Source of the DNA: Nitzschia sp. DOCU1
Lineage: Eukaryota > Bacillariophyta > Bacillariophyceae > Bacillariales > Bacillariaceae
Direction: 5' to 3'
Length of the DNA: 64,000 nucleotides
NCBI GenBank assembly: GCA_951394045.1
Contig: OX595992.1
Location: 2,418,001 to 2,482,000 of the forward strand
Shown here one piece after another: positions 33,974 through 44,305 of the stretch; the stretch's first letter is position 1, and the number at the start of each line of letters is the position of its first letter. The notes below the pieces were generated by a model that saw only the letters and a list, made by a program, of their open reading frames with translations, searched no databases and had not been told where the DNA came from. A program made the translations under genes and the position numbers.

Positions 33974-34579
33974 TCAGACAAGCAAAAGCGCCGAGAAACA
34001 AGCCGCCAATGCCATTAGGAAAGTTGTTCGAGTAACTCCTCCATTACCATGGGCTCCGCTTGTGGCAGCATCCTTCTCGTCTTGCGCTGTATCGAATACC
34101 AGCGTTTGCACTTCTATTCGGTCCTGCTCAGCATTCCTCAACATGGCTTGTTCCATGGTCGACGTGACACCTCGAACGTGCTTGGATTCAATAGATTTGG
34201 CTAAAAAGGCCTTCATTCCATCCGATAATTCAACTGAATTAATCGGTCCTTGTTGTTTTGCCATGCGTTGCAGCGACTGTGGCTTCGAGCCGCTCGTAGA
34301 GTAAATCTCTGGTACGCTGAGCATACGAGTGGAAAAGTTTCTCTGATCCAAGGTTGACAATTGTGTTAGGGAGAAACACAGGATTGTAAATACTGTTACG
34401 TATCGAAGATGGGCAACCATGGAGTCTTTGGCTATGACAATAGGCGGGCCATTATCCGGCACGTATTCCTCGTCATCGTCAAGGGGAGCGTTTTCCATAT
34501 CTTCGTCTGGGGATGCCAGCAAGGATTGGGCTTCCTTTTCGGAAAAGCTTTTGCCCGATGATCGCATAATCAAGTCCAT
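33974..34579 (-). CDS. Small membrane protein with two hydrophobic segments, unknown function
   Basis: 201 residues from the ATG at 34579; the frame has another ATG at 34666, but the 29 residues it would add look like a 5' leader. An acidic N-terminal region with DEDMENAPLDDDEEY is followed by a hydrophobic helix near residues 53-72 (YVTVFTILCFSLTQL). A polar middle part of about 100 residues follows, and the protein ends with a hydrophobic stretch (TTFLMALAACFSALLLV), like a tail anchor or a GPI signal. No family is recognised. Confidence 0.6.
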   Translation of the reverse strand: MDLIMRSSGKSFSEKEAQSLLASPDEDMENAPLDDDEEYVPDNGPPIVIAKDSMVAHLRYVTVFTILCFSLTQLSTLDQRNFSTRMLSVPEIYSTSGSKPQSLQRMAKQQGPINSVELSDGMKAFLAKSIESKHVRGVTSTMEQAMLRNAEQDRIEVQTLVFDTAQDEKDAATSGAHGNGGVTRTTFLMALAACFSALLLV

Positions 34580-35017
34580 CTTGGTTGCTAGAGAGAGGTG
34601 TGGTGAGATGGTGTGCTTGTTTTGAGTTGTGAAAGGGATGGTGCTGTGCAACGGCGGAAGCAACAAGGTTGTCCCACGAACTTCGTGATCGATATTGTGG
34701 TTGGATAGAGGTTCGGGGTGCGCATTGCCTTAGGTAAGTGACTTATGAACTTATTCAGCATTGAATAAAGTCATTTCGCCCAACTGTTGAGTACTTAGCA
34801 CGAACTGAGAAGCCCGGCGTTGGAAGAGGAGATTTTTAGAAGTCTGACGTGCGATCACGTCGCGCACCCTTTCTTCTTCATCATCGCATCGCACCCACCA
34901 TTGGGATCAAAAGGATCGAACCGACGACGACCAGAATGCCATCCCTGATATCCATGTCATACTGACAAGGACTGTTTGATCCCCGTTTGATCTTTCAACG
35001 ATGAAGACGACAATGCA
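34580..35017. other. Divergent intergenic region
   Basis: 438 bp holding the 5' flanks of two divergently transcribed small membrane-protein genes. No specific element is recognised. Confidence 0.5.
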
Positions 35018-35587
35018 ATGATCTCAGAGGTGGTTAATTCGTTGTTCCTGACGTACTTGGCGTCGGAGTATCTCGTGGCCGAAAGCAAAAATCTTCCTCG
35101 ACGAGTACACCACGAATCCATCCTTGGTGGGCTGGCTGACTTCGTAAGGGGAAGAATCCTCTACCTGGGGACCGTCTCGCTAGTGGTGATTATCGTTAAT
35201 ATTTTCGACCATTTCTCGGGTTCCAAGGACTTTGTCAACAATCTCCTGGAAGGCTTCTTTCATCTTCCCAAGGTACTTTTTGCCGCTCTGGCCTACATTA
35301 TTTGCCTCTACTTTGACATTCGTCGCAGAGCACCGCTACTCCAAGTCCCCGCGTTTCTTGCCAAGGTAGGATGGGCATTTCTCAAGGTGCTACCGGCCTA
35401 TCCCTTTCTGGCCGTCTTGATTAGCTTCATCTTTTTATTCGTGATCAACATTTGGGAAGCCCTGGGATTGCCGCTGGAATGGCTGAATGCTCCTATTTAC
35501 TATGGAACCTTGTATGGCCCTTTTGCCTGGGTTTACGTTCATGTCAAGCAACAAGTGCTGCAAGAAGTATCGGCTCTCCCAGTGTAG
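35018..35587 (+). CDS. Small multi-pass membrane protein, unknown function
   Basis: 189 residues, one exon. Three clear hydrophobic helices: about residues 47-63 (ILYLGTVSLVVIIVNIF), 86-101 (VLFAALAYIICLYF) and 126-147 (YPFLAVLISFIFLFVINIW), with an aromatic C-terminal part that may form a fourth. A basic segment RRRAP lies between helices 2 and 3. I do not recognise the family. It is convergent with the UNC-93-like gene, 76 bp between stops. Confidence 0.65.
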   Translation: MISEVVNSLFLTYLASEYLVAESKNLPRRVHHESILGGLADFVRGRILYLGTVSLVVIIVNIFDHFSGSKDFVNNLLEGFFHLPKVLFAALAYIICLYFDIRRRAPLLQVPAFLAKVGWAFLKVLPAYPFLAVLISFIFLFVINIWEALGLPLEWLNAPIYYGTLYGPFAWVYVHVKQQVLQEVSALPV

Positions 35588-35663
35588 CGACGCCCCGCGG
35601 CCACATGGGACCTAACCTGGGACATGGCCTTACAATCTGCAAAATCTCATTTTAATGTCGGTC

Positions 35664-37501
35664 TCACGCGACTTCGGTCGATGCCGAGGACGACGGCATC
35701 TCAACAACCTCGTGCTGCTTCTGTAACACTTCGTGTTGCCAGAGAGCCGAAGCTCTCAAATATCCCAGCACACCCGCAATGGACGAGACGATGACAGTCA
35801 GTTCAAAAGGCAAAATATATTGATGCGACCCGTCGCGATAGAGAACACAGTATCGGCTGAGCTCCTGGCAGGGTGAACTAAATGTCACTGGGTATAAAAC
35901 ACATTAGGATGAGAATACATGCGCTCGTGTACTACCATCGCAAAGAAATTAGCAAGGCATTCTCCACTTACAAATATATCCTATCGATCCACTCAATCCA
36001 TTCTGCAAAATGATATTAGCAAAGGCTCCCTCTTTCTCATAGGCAAAGTAGTCAGCAAATGTTGCTTTAAGAGTGCCTTCAAACGTTGCTCGGCCTACAC
36101 CCATGAATGTGTAAACTAATAGTAACCCAGGCCATCCCCAGTCGTCTGCCGCAGGGACCACGACAAACAGCCCACCCACCAGCCCAAAACAGACAGCTCC
36201 AGCAATGAGTACATGTCCCTTATCCTGAGTGCCTCGTCCAAAAATCAAACTCATCATGGCGGCCACAGCTGATCCCCAGGACGTCAACAAGCCAAGCCAT
36301 TTTGAGTTGGGATCGTCCAAAGCCACTGGCGCGACCTCGCCATTGACATAGGAGTTGCAGAATGCACTCGCAAATCCATAGGCAGCATTCAAACCAATCA
36401 TGTATTTCATTTTCGGATCCCAGAGCAAAAGTTGAAGAGCAGCAGTCGCCTTGTGCCAAATAGAATGTGCTTGATGGGAAGCTGCCATAGAAGAAGATGC
36501 TGTATCTGGATTCTTGGCGGCATTGCCACTAGTACTAATTATACGTGGTTCGGACTCAACGGGGAAGTCATGGACACACAGCATGGAAGCCGTCGACAGA
36601 ATAGTGATTGCAGAATACAGTCCAAAGACTCCTTCCCACGACGCCAGCTCCGCCTCCAGCAAAAGCGTAGATACGAGGCGCAGAGCCACCTCTTCTGCCA
36701 GGTACCAAAAAGCAAAAATTCCAGCCAACAAGGAAGTGGAAGATGTGGAGGATCGATCCTCTTCTTCTTGTATTGAAGCATGCTCTTCTGCCGACTGTGA
36801 GAAATAGGCGCCTTGAGCCGTCCACAAGAATCCTGCTCCAATTCCACCCAAGGCAGCTCCCGTGTACGCCGTCAATCGCTGACTGTGGGGTTCGTCCACT
36901 TGGTGCATCGCCACAACAAAACATCCCACGTACGAGATATAGAGTCCCATGCCCAAGATGAGAGAATTCCGAGCTCCAAACGATTTGACAATATACGTCG
37001 CTCCCAAAAGTGCCGAAAGCGTGTAGGTCAAATACAAAATCCCACTCTGCCAGCCCCCCACGACGCTTCCCAATCGTGCCGTCGCCAATGCCAAACAAGC
37101 TGATTGTTGAAATGAGAAATGTTTGTGGGGGGAGTTCAGTAATAGTAAACGTCTCGTTTCAAAAAACGATCATCGTGCCTCTTACCAACAACACAGCCAT
37201 GGTTGGCACTGAACAAGATGCTCATAATGGTAAAGTTTCGAAGAATATCCTCCTTACTGTGTCGCCGAGGAATCTTTTGCCGTGGAATTCCGACGCTTTC
37301 TTCTGGATCTTGTTGTAACTCGTCCACCGATAGTGGAGCATACCCTGGTGAGTTTCCCCTCCAGAATGTCGAAGATGACGACCCCCCTTGAGCCACTAGA
37401 GGCCGTAACTCGACATTTCTACACAAAGAAGGCGACGGTCGGCGTTGTTGCATCGTGATATCCAGTTGCCCTTCCTTGTACCCTGTGCTTGGGGCCGCCA
37501 T
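35664..37501 (-). CDS. UNC-93/MFS-like transmembrane carrier
   Basis: Three exons on the minus strand: 37501-37186, 37099-35972 and 35887-35664. Introns of 86 and 84 nt (gtaaga...atcag and gtaagt...cccag) are both phase 1; splicing gives 555 residues. A hydrophilic N-terminus of about 80 residues precedes NFTIMSILFSANHGCVVACLALATARLG, which the first splice restores. Ten to twelve helices follow, including GGWQSGILYLTYTLSALLGATYIV and GLGIG-like turns (GAALGGIGAGFLWTAQGAYFS), a signature of UNC-93-type major-facilitator proteins. The middle loop is Ser/Glu-rich, and the last exon adds the final helix (LTVIVSSIAGVLGYL). UNC-93 members regulate channels or trafficking; the substrate here is unknown. 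Confidence 0.85.
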
Positions 37502-37809
37502 GTCGAACGATATATAAAGTAGCTAATTTTCCAACAAGAGATCCCGACCACAGAAAACCAAGACGACCGAGAAAGTCAATTGAATGATGATGCGTCATCG
37601 TCAAAGAGTAGTTTTCTCGGAAAGATTCTTTGCTGACGCGGGCGCGCCAAAAACCTCATATAACGTTGATATAACGCTATTTGGCGTCAGCATTGGAACT
37701 GAAAATCTTTCGTTGTTGCCGCCGCCGAAGCATTCCACCAGCAGCGGGCAAAGAGAGTGTGAGATTGCCACTGCCATTGTTTCAACTTCGAAAGATTGCA
37801 TTGTTCAAG
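37502..37809. promoter_or_regulatory. Divergent promoter region
   Basis: 308 bp between divergently transcribed genes. Near 37655-37680 it holds two copies of the word (g)atataacg. No other element is recognised. Confidence 0.4.
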
Positions 37810-38592
37810 ATGGGGGCAGGAAAGGGAATGACCGATGTAGCCTTTGTGAACCAGCTGTCGTCATCGCTGAAGCAGAGTCGTCGGCGACACAATCACCACA
37901 ACTTTGTAATTTCGTCGTCGGCTTTCAGGCGCCACCCGAAGAGATGGACTCCACAGTCTCGCCACCCTGTTGCTGTAGCAGCAGAACCTTCGTTGTTTGA
38001 AGCATCCGGTCCCCTGTCTCTTGTAGCACCAATGATCACTCCTGCTACCAAAGAATTTGAGCCAGTGACCGATTGGACGGCATTGGGCACATTTCTGTCC
38101 ATCATGACGGTCTTTTTGTTGCTAGTACGACGAACTGTCGCTGTGGAAAAAGCCGTTATGGAGCGTGAAGAAGCACTCGAGGTGGTACGGGCGCTGAAAT
38201 CCAAATCATTGGAAGGTAATACACTGCGAAGCGACGAGGACACGATATCCTTTTCTGAATCGGTCACGGAATCCCTCCAGGAGGCCTTGCAACGATACGA
38301 AGCTGCCGTACAACAAGAAGAGCAATTGCGAAACATTATTCCAGGAGTGGTACGGATCGTCCCCCCGAGTGCGGGCAATGCCGCGGAAGAAAATGCTGCC
38401 TTGGCCGCCAAACAATTTTTAGGAAAGGACTATGACATTGGCGTCCCCAAACGCCAGGAAAATCCCAGCCGAAAACTGTCCGGCGTCGCCTCGGTAATTC
38501 TGGCCTTGTCGGGCATTGTGCTAACCGGCCTACTATTTCTATTGACCATGGATTCTGCAACGCTAGAGTCCCTCCTGAAGGATGTTGCTTGA
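37810..38592 (+). CDS. Two-helix membrane protein, possibly organellar, unknown function
   Basis: 260 residues from the ATG at 37810. The frame is open 43 codons further upstream but without ATG (it starts with TTG after a stop at 37672), so a missing upstream exon is possible. The first 70 residues are basic and Ser-rich, like a presequence; an SSAF word resembles the cleavage site of diatom plastid presequences, but no hydrophobic signal peptide precedes it. One helix near residues 100-120 (LGTFLSIMTVFLLLV) is followed by a long charged, probably coiled-coil segment and a C-terminal helix (VASVILALSGIVLTGLLFLL). The 3' end faces the HIG1 copy 2 gene, 35 bp away. Confidence 0.6.
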   Translation: MGAGKGMTDVAFVNQLSSSLKQSRRRHNHHNFVISSSAFRRHPKRWTPQSRHPVAVAAEPSLFEASGPLSLVAPMITPATKEFEPVTDWTALGTFLSIMTVFLLLVRRTVAVEKAVMEREEALEVVRALKSKSLEGNTLRSDEDTISFSESVTESLQEALQRYEAAVQQEEQLRNIIPGVVRIVPPSAGNAAEENAALAAKQFLGKDYDIGVPKRQENPSRKLSGVASVILALSGIVLTGLLFLLTMDSATLESLLKDVA

Positions 38593-38627
38593 CGAGAGGC
38601 CCCAAAACATGCTAGTAGCTTCTATTT

Positions 38628-39582
38628 TTAGCGTTCCAACTTTCTCATTGGTTGCTGCTGCTGCCGCGCTTGGAAATCTAAGCGATCCAAAAGTTCGTTT
38701 CGGGTGGATTCCATTTGTACCACTCGATCTTCTACTTCCGCTTCGGTAACGAACTTGCCCTGCCGATCCATCATTTCTTTCAAGCCCATAACACCCAATA
38801 GCGTACAAATGACAGCAAATTGCCCAAAGACTCGCGTGTGTAGGATTTTGAGTTGCAGAGATACTATTAGGTAGCGAGACGAGAATGACACGGTCAGTCA
38901 CATCATTCTTACTACCACCCCCAAACAACCAACAGCAATGAAACTTACAATGTTCTTTGCTGCTTCGTCCATAAAAGATGTATGCTATAGCTGGAATCCC
39001 AATAGACACAATGCATTTGAATGGATTCGCTTGTACAAAGTTGGCTGCTTTATGCGGCAGACTTAGTTGATTTCCTTCCACCACTCGTACTCCCGAGTTC
39101 AAAACGGCCTGTCGATACAAGGCTCGTAATTCTTGTTGCTTTTGTGTCTCATCGGCTGTCATTGTCGTGTCAGTATTATTGCTTCGGTGATGACGATCGG
39201 CCCATTCCACAGAACGAATCGAATGCTCTGTTTCTACTGCCAGTTCTTCCATACGATGATTTAATTTCTGTTCCGATGTCAACGCAAAGACAAACAGTGC
39301 CGGCATGATGACAAGGGCCGTTCGCGATTGCCAATTTGTGTACTGGATGACGATAGACGAGAGAAAGGGTTGGGAATATTTCAGCGCGCTCGTTACACAG
39401 TGTTCAATGTCAGTAGCTCTGGTAATCATTTCATGGCTTACCTTTACAAAGGATTTGTTTTGCAGTGCCGCGTAGAGGCCACCTAGGGACGGAAATAACA
39501 CCATGGCCCCATTGGTCAATCCTTCGCTCATGGCATGGCCGACGACTTCGGCGGAACGGTGCTTGGGTGTCAGGGACGCCAT
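38628..39582 (-). CDS. HIG1-domain mitochondrial protein, copy 2
   Basis: Exons 39582-39442, 39342-38949 and 38863-38628, introns 99 and 85 nt; 256 residues. The N-terminal 47 codons are nearly the same as copy 1 (MASLTPKHRSAEVVGHAMSE versus MASLTPQHRSAEVVGNAMSE). Intron 1 sits at the same codon as in copy 1, and like it has a length divisible by three and no in-frame stop. Intron 2, absent from copy 1, lies just before the HIG1 core LKILHTRVFGQ and the helix VICTLLGVMGLKEMM. The insertion RSNNTDTTMTADETQKQQE in the middle is not in copy 1. The function is as for copy 1: probable respiratory supercomplex assembly. Confidence 0.83.
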
Positions 39583-40287
39583 GACAATTTTATCTTATAT
39601 TAAAGGCGGGATGATTTCCTCTACTATGCCGGTATCTCAAAGCTCGATCGACTGCCGATAAATGAGTTCCATGGTTCGTCGGCTCACCATTGTCTGCGTC
39701 ATCGAATTTTCGCCTCTGGAACTGAAAAAATGATGACGAATGAAGGGAATGAAGAACGTCCGCTTTGACGGACGACTTTCAGATAGGACCATATATGTGT
39801 GTCGCAGGGATCATGCCGAAATGCTGCGCGCGCCTGGGTCCTACGAAAATTTCATAATATGCCCTAATTGGATTCGATGGTGGCGGACAAGTAGGTTGGT
39901 AGTCCCTTTGATTTAATCCAATATATGAATTTGTATATTTTTATCCAGAGAGCGAGGCCATCAACCATTTCCAATCGACACATGTGCACGCAAATTCATT
40001 TATTGCCGCACGCTCACATTTTTCGAACATATCCCTGTGCGCGATGTGACAATGACGGCCATGTTTGCAGCGCCAAGGTGCACCTTGAATTCTGTTTAGA
40101 TATTCCACGAAGACAGACGGACTACCAAACAATCAACGGAAGAAGGGGCAGTTGCACCTCTAGAAACATAAATTGAAAGATCTTTGGCAGACTGGGCAGG
40201 ACCCGCAGCCAGAGCACCACAAGCCCTGTTTATTGACATCATAATAGCAGCAACAGACAAGGAAGATCCGCGATTGTCACCAAAGCA
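39583..40287. other. Divergent intergenic region
   Basis: 705 bp between the HIG1 copy 2 gene and the TLDc gene. It includes an attggatt...aatccaat inverted pair near 39867 and 39916. No gene is supported. Confidence 0.45.
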
Positions 40288-41712
40288 ATGCATTTGCAAG
40301 AGACCAGAAGAAACCCACCTCGGTTAGCAAGCGATGGGATGGACAACAGTTACTTCAACTTTTGGCAATACGACGGTTGCATTGCCAGTGTTCTCGTGTC
40401 TTTCCGAGATACTCTTTGCTACCTTGACGATGATGAATCATCCTGCAGCAAACCCATAGGAGGAGGCATTTCATCACCAATGTTTTTGGATACCTCTCTT
40501 CTCACAATCCAACACAACGATTCACTCTCGACACATGACCGAGTCAATGATGATCCTGATAAGACATTTGAGGAGCAACTGGAAAAGCTAGCTGCGCTAC
40601 GAGACATGAATGCTAGTGACGCTGAAAGTTGTGCCTCGTCTATTAGCAGTGGGGAATCGTCAGTAAGCTTTGGGGGACAGCCACCAGTGCAAGTCAGCTT
40701 TGTTGATCACGGATCTTACTCGAAAGGGATACTACTATCCGCCGACACAGACGGCATGGAAAGTGTCGGTACTGGCAAAACTGAGAAGTCCGCTCGATTC
40801 AATGAAAAGCTCAATACTACAAGGGAGTACGTACCTCCCGCCCATCACAATCTTCGAAAGTATCGCCCAAGGCGTCGGTCGGCTCAAGATGACGACTACT
40901 ACGACTTTCCTGACCACCAGAGTGAAGGAGGCAGATTACGGCCATGGTCGACTAGTTTGAAATTGCTGGACATTCAGCGTTTTGATTGCCGCGTTCTCGG
41001 TACGACCTCAAGAGACGAGAGTTCCAAGCCGCACGTTCTATCGGCAGCCATAATCGATGCACTTCAAAACCATTTACCCTTTACGAAAAGAGGAGAGCGG
41101 TTCTGGCTGAAGTATTCCCTAGTAAGAGACGGATCAAGCCTGCAAACATTGTTGAACAAGGTCGAAGGGGCAGACTACAATGTTCTTGCAGTAGAAACTT
41201 TGGATGGGGAAGTCTTTGGGGCCATGACAGCTCGGCCGTGGAAACCAACCTACAAATACTATGGCTCGCCGGAAAGTTTCTTATGGCGACTCAGCGAACC
41301 AAGGAGAGCAGATGCAGCTAAATCTGAAACAGCCATATTGGAAAGTGAACTCGAAGTCTTTCCATTTGCCGGTCGCAATTTCATGGTTCAGATATGTAGC
41401 CCCAATCGTCTCGCAGTTGGTGGTGGGACGCCGTCGGGTGGCCTAGATTCTGATGAAGGACAACGATGTCTCTCTGAACGGAGCCTACAGGACTGGGGAT
41501 TTGGATTGGCATTTGGAAACGATTTACAGGAAGGCTCAAGCTCCCCATGCTACACCTTTGATAGCCCTTCCTTGTCCAAGATCCATAGCGATGGAAGCAT
41601 CTTTGAGGTAGCCAATCTAGAAGTATGGACCCTGACTCCATGTACCAATATTCAAGATGCGGAGCGTTTGTCCGAAGGATTACAAGTCTTGGTGCGTTGT
41701 CCTACCATTTAA
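40288..41712 (+). CDS. TLDc-domain protein (OXR1/NCOA7-like)
   Basis: 474 residues, one exon. The first 240 residues are acidic and Ser-rich and look disordered. From about residue 250 a TLDc domain is recognisable: LPFTKRGERFWLKYSLVRDGSSLQTLL, then GEVFGAMTARPWKPTYKYYGSPESFLWRL, then NFMVQICSPNRLAVGGG, GFGLAFGNDL and a closing VANLEVWTL strand. TLDc proteins protect against oxidative stress and bind the V-ATPase in animals; the role here is inferred from the family. The order of conserved strands is complete. A second ATG 17 codons inside (MDNSYFNFW) is an alternative start. Confidence 0.88.
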   Translation: MHLQETRRNPPRLASDGMDNSYFNFWQYDGCIASVLVSFRDTLCYLDDDESSCSKPIGGGISSPMFLDTSLLTIQHNDSLSTHDRVNDDPDKTFEEQLEKLAALRDMNASDAESCASSISSGESSVSFGGQPPVQVSFVDHGSYSKGILLSADTDGMESVGTGKTEKSARFNEKLNTTREYVPPAHHNLRKYRPRRRSAQDDDYYDFPDHQSEGGRLRPWSTSLKLLDIQRFDCRVLGTTSRDESSKPHVLSAAIIDALQNHLPFTKRGERFWLKYSLVRDGSSLQTLLNKVEGADYNVLAVETLDGEVFGAMTARPWKPTYKYYGSPESFLWRLSEPRRADAAKSETAILESELEVFPFAGRNFMVQICSPNRLAVGGGTPSGGLDSDEGQRCLSERSLQDWGFGLAFGNDLQEGSSSPCYTFDSPSLSKIHSDGSIFEVANLEVWTLTPCTNIQDAERLSEGLQVLVRCPTI

Positions 41713-41819
41713 ATGCCCTTGCCGAAGGACCAATCGCAACGTTGCCTACTAGCTAGCTCAGTAAACTGCTTAAATGCTGAGGTCAAAATACTTGCTAGAC
41801 TTGTAGCCGGTTCTATCAA

Positions 41820-43784
41820 TCATAGCAAGATAGTGCAACAATAGGATGCAGTGTGGGGCTGCAATCTGTCACAGATCGATTTGGGGATAAGACCAAGATC
41901 TGCTTGCGTCTGGTACTGCCCGCACGTCCTGGCTTCGCCTATCACAGGGAGTTGGACAACTACATCTGGATTTGAGATAATCCCTCCGTCTTCGTTCAAG
42001 CCCCCGCACAAGTTGCACTTGAAGCTGGGAATCCCATCTTCGGGTTTACGACAGCACACATCCGTTGCCTTTGCTTGGATTTCTTTACATTGCTTCGGCC
42101 GAATTTCCCCATTAAGACCAGCCAGTTGCAAGGCCCCGCATGTCGTCCTCGATGATTCGCTTGCATCCCCTCTACCACTGTCGAACCGAAAAGAGTTCGA
42201 CACTTTTGTTTTCGGAGTGTCCAATACTAGTGCTCCACAAACACTGCATACCGGATACGACTCGATGGTGGGCTCTGGGGACAATGTTGGGTTGTAGGTC
42301 GGACTTGCAGACGAAGTGGGCCTTAGCGTTGGGCTCTTGCTTGGCGATCCACTCGGTTGGATGCTTCTGCTAGGAGCAGCTGATGCTGTCGGCGAAACAG
42401 TCGGGGATGGACTAATCGATGGAGCAAGCGAACTCGTCAATTTTGACGGCGTCAAACCTGGTGGCTCCAAATTGATGGTTAATCTCGGATGCTCGGCTTC
42501 GGATTCAGATTCCGAGCTGTGGAATCGAACTCGCGCTCCAATATCTGCATCTGTGTTGTCGTGTGCAATTAGAATTTTCACATTGTCCCACACATCTTTG
42601 TTTTGTTGCATGGGGAAGTATTGCTTTTGGAAATAATTTGTCACGTCTATTTCCACCTGACGTCTCGGATCCGTTTGCAGTATGTCTATTTCCGCCTGAC
42701 TTGTTTTACCCATGTGCAGCTCAAACGAAATCCAGCCTTGATCGAAATCCAAGGCGCCGCATCCGTAATAGTTAATATCGAAGTCGGGAGTAGTCCCTAT
42801 ATCATTTGGATAAAGTCTGGCGTAGAGAGTTACGACTTTGCTCACGTTTTCAATATCCACGTCAGCGACCGTCAGAGAAACAACGGCGCTCTTGATCGAG
42901 CCGTTGTTGAGTGGGTGTGTTGTCAGCGAACTCGAAGTATCAAATTCAACTATTGATACTGCTGCCGTGTGATGATATCCATCCTCTACCAGCAAGGTTG
43001 AATCGTGTTGAACTTCTACATCTCGGAAGATTATGCCGCCGAGCCGAAGGTAACCATCAAGGTGAACTGGGACGACGACCGTGCTGGATGCCACCGGAGC
43101 AGACGAATTTGCAACCTTGGCCTTCTCGTCGTTTTCGGATCCCTTGCCCACCAGCATCTTAGTGACTCCGAAACAAATTGCAAATATTGCAAGTAACAAA
43201 CAGAATAGCAGTATACCAATCCGATACTTGCTCCTATTCCAAATACGGGGAACGTCCGATCTTATGCTCTTGATCGACGAGGACCGCGCAAGAGATTCCC
43301 GGCCACTCTCTTCATATTCATCTACGAATCCAGGCTCCAGATCTCCACCAAAACCGTCCGACGAATCTGCAGATATCGCGTAGTGCAATGAAGATATTGC
43401 CCCGTCTGGTTCATCATGAAAGTGTTCCAATACCCCAGATTCAGGATCGTCCTTATAACCTTGTTGAATTGGAATGTTCGGGGAGGAGCTCATCGAGGAT
43501 CCCAGGCCTCCAAAACCTGAGGCCTTTAAGTCTTCAGAAGAAGAAGCATGGTCCGAAGTTTCTTCGGACGACTTGTCTTCTTCCTGCGACTCTTCTCCTC
43601 GCTCGGTCGATTCCTCTGACGACGACTCGTCCCCTCCACTAACAGTCTCAACTACCACAGAACCATCGCCGTTGTCACCTCCATCGCCATCCTCGTAGTC
43701 ACTGTCACTATTGACATCATGCTCCTTTTGTACTTCCTTTTTGTCCGTAAACTCCCAGCTTGGCTCGTCATCAAATGGAGGCAT
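41820..43784 (-). CDS. Single-pass surface protein with cysteine-rich C-terminus, copy 1
   Basis: 654 residues. The cytoplasmic part (about 1-185) is very rich in Ser, Asp and Glu. One helix near 187-208 (RIGILLFCLLLAIFAICFG) follows a basic NRSKYR, so it is a type II anchor. The ectodomain at about 230-440 resembles DNRLRE-type beta-sandwich modules of wall proteins: ARLYPNDIG, a DVTNYFQ stretch and a closing (V)RFHSSES..PRLTINLEPP. That assignment is tentative. A Ser/Pro/Thr linker (SPSPTVSPTASAAPS) leads to a C-terminal region with ten or more Cys (CSVCGALVLD, CCRKPEDG, CNLCGG, CCTILL). It is a tandem paralogue of the next gene and differs by a 13-residue insertion that duplicates part of AEIDI...VEIDV. 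Confidence 0.75.
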   Translation of the reverse strand: MPPFDDEPSWEFTDKKEVQKEHDVNSDSDYEDGDGGDNGDGSVVVETVSGGDESSSEESTERGEESQEEDKSSEETSDHASSSEDLKASGFGGLGSSMSSSPNIPIQQGYKDDPESGVLEHFHDEPDGAISSLHYAISADSSDGFGGDLEPGFVDEYEESGRESLARSSSIKSIRSDVPRIWNRSKYRIGILLFCLLLAIFAICFGVTKMLVGKGSENDEKAKVANSSAPVASSTVVVPVHLDGYLRLGGIIFRDVEVQHDSTLLVEDGYHHTAAVSIVEFDTSSSLTTHPLNNGSIKSAVVSLTVADVDIENVSKVVTLYARLYPNDIGTTPDFDINYYGCGALDFDQGWISFELHMGKTSQAEIDILQTDPRRQVEIDVTNYFQKQYFPMQQNKDVWDNVKILIAHDNTDADIGARVRFHSSESESEAEHPRLTINLEPPGLTPSKLTSSLAPSISPSPTVSPTASAAPSRSIQPSGSPSKSPTLRPTSSASPTYNPTLSPEPTIESYPVCSVCGALVLDTPKTKVSNSFRFDSGRGDASESSRTTCGALQLAGLNGEIRPKQCKEIQAKATDVCCRKPEDGIPSFKCNLCGGLNEDGGIISNPDVVVQLPVIGEARTCGQYQTQADLGLIPKSICDRLQPHTASYCCTILL

Positions 43785-44305
43785 CGTTGTGAAAACGACC
43801 TGCGTACCTCAATAGAAAAGGCAACGCTGGGTAAAAGTTGGCGAGCTCTTCATCGACGTCGACCTAGGATTTACAACACTTCCTTCAAATCAGGTCTATC
43901 GAGTTTCCCTAGCTACCACCCGTGCTCAATGATAAAGTTGCAATATCTCGTATCAATGAGACAATCTTGTCAAGCCGGTCGGTCGGAGGGGGTTTGAAAG
44001 AACAAAAGGAGATACCTTTAGTTCGTTGCAATAGCAACATCAAAACTCTCATCCTCAAAATCCATCATCCCGATGAGTTTTAGCGAACTTTCGTCGGTCA
44101 AACCAGCGAGAATTTTTCCGGAGGGCTATAACAATGAAGAAGTCGTTATTCTACGGTTACTGGTGCATTGATACTTCGGCTTTGTGCCGCCAAGGAGCAA
44201 ATTTCGTAGTTTTCCAAACTACGGTCATCGGTTAATTGCTCTACTAGAGTAATAATGGAGTTCAAATACGCTTACTACCTGTAGCCTTTTAGCCGAATCT
44301 ACAAA
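43785..44305. other. Spacer between tandem paralogues
   Basis: 521 bp containing the 3' flank of copy 2 and the 5' flank of copy 1, both minus strand. No gene is supported. Confidence 0.5.
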
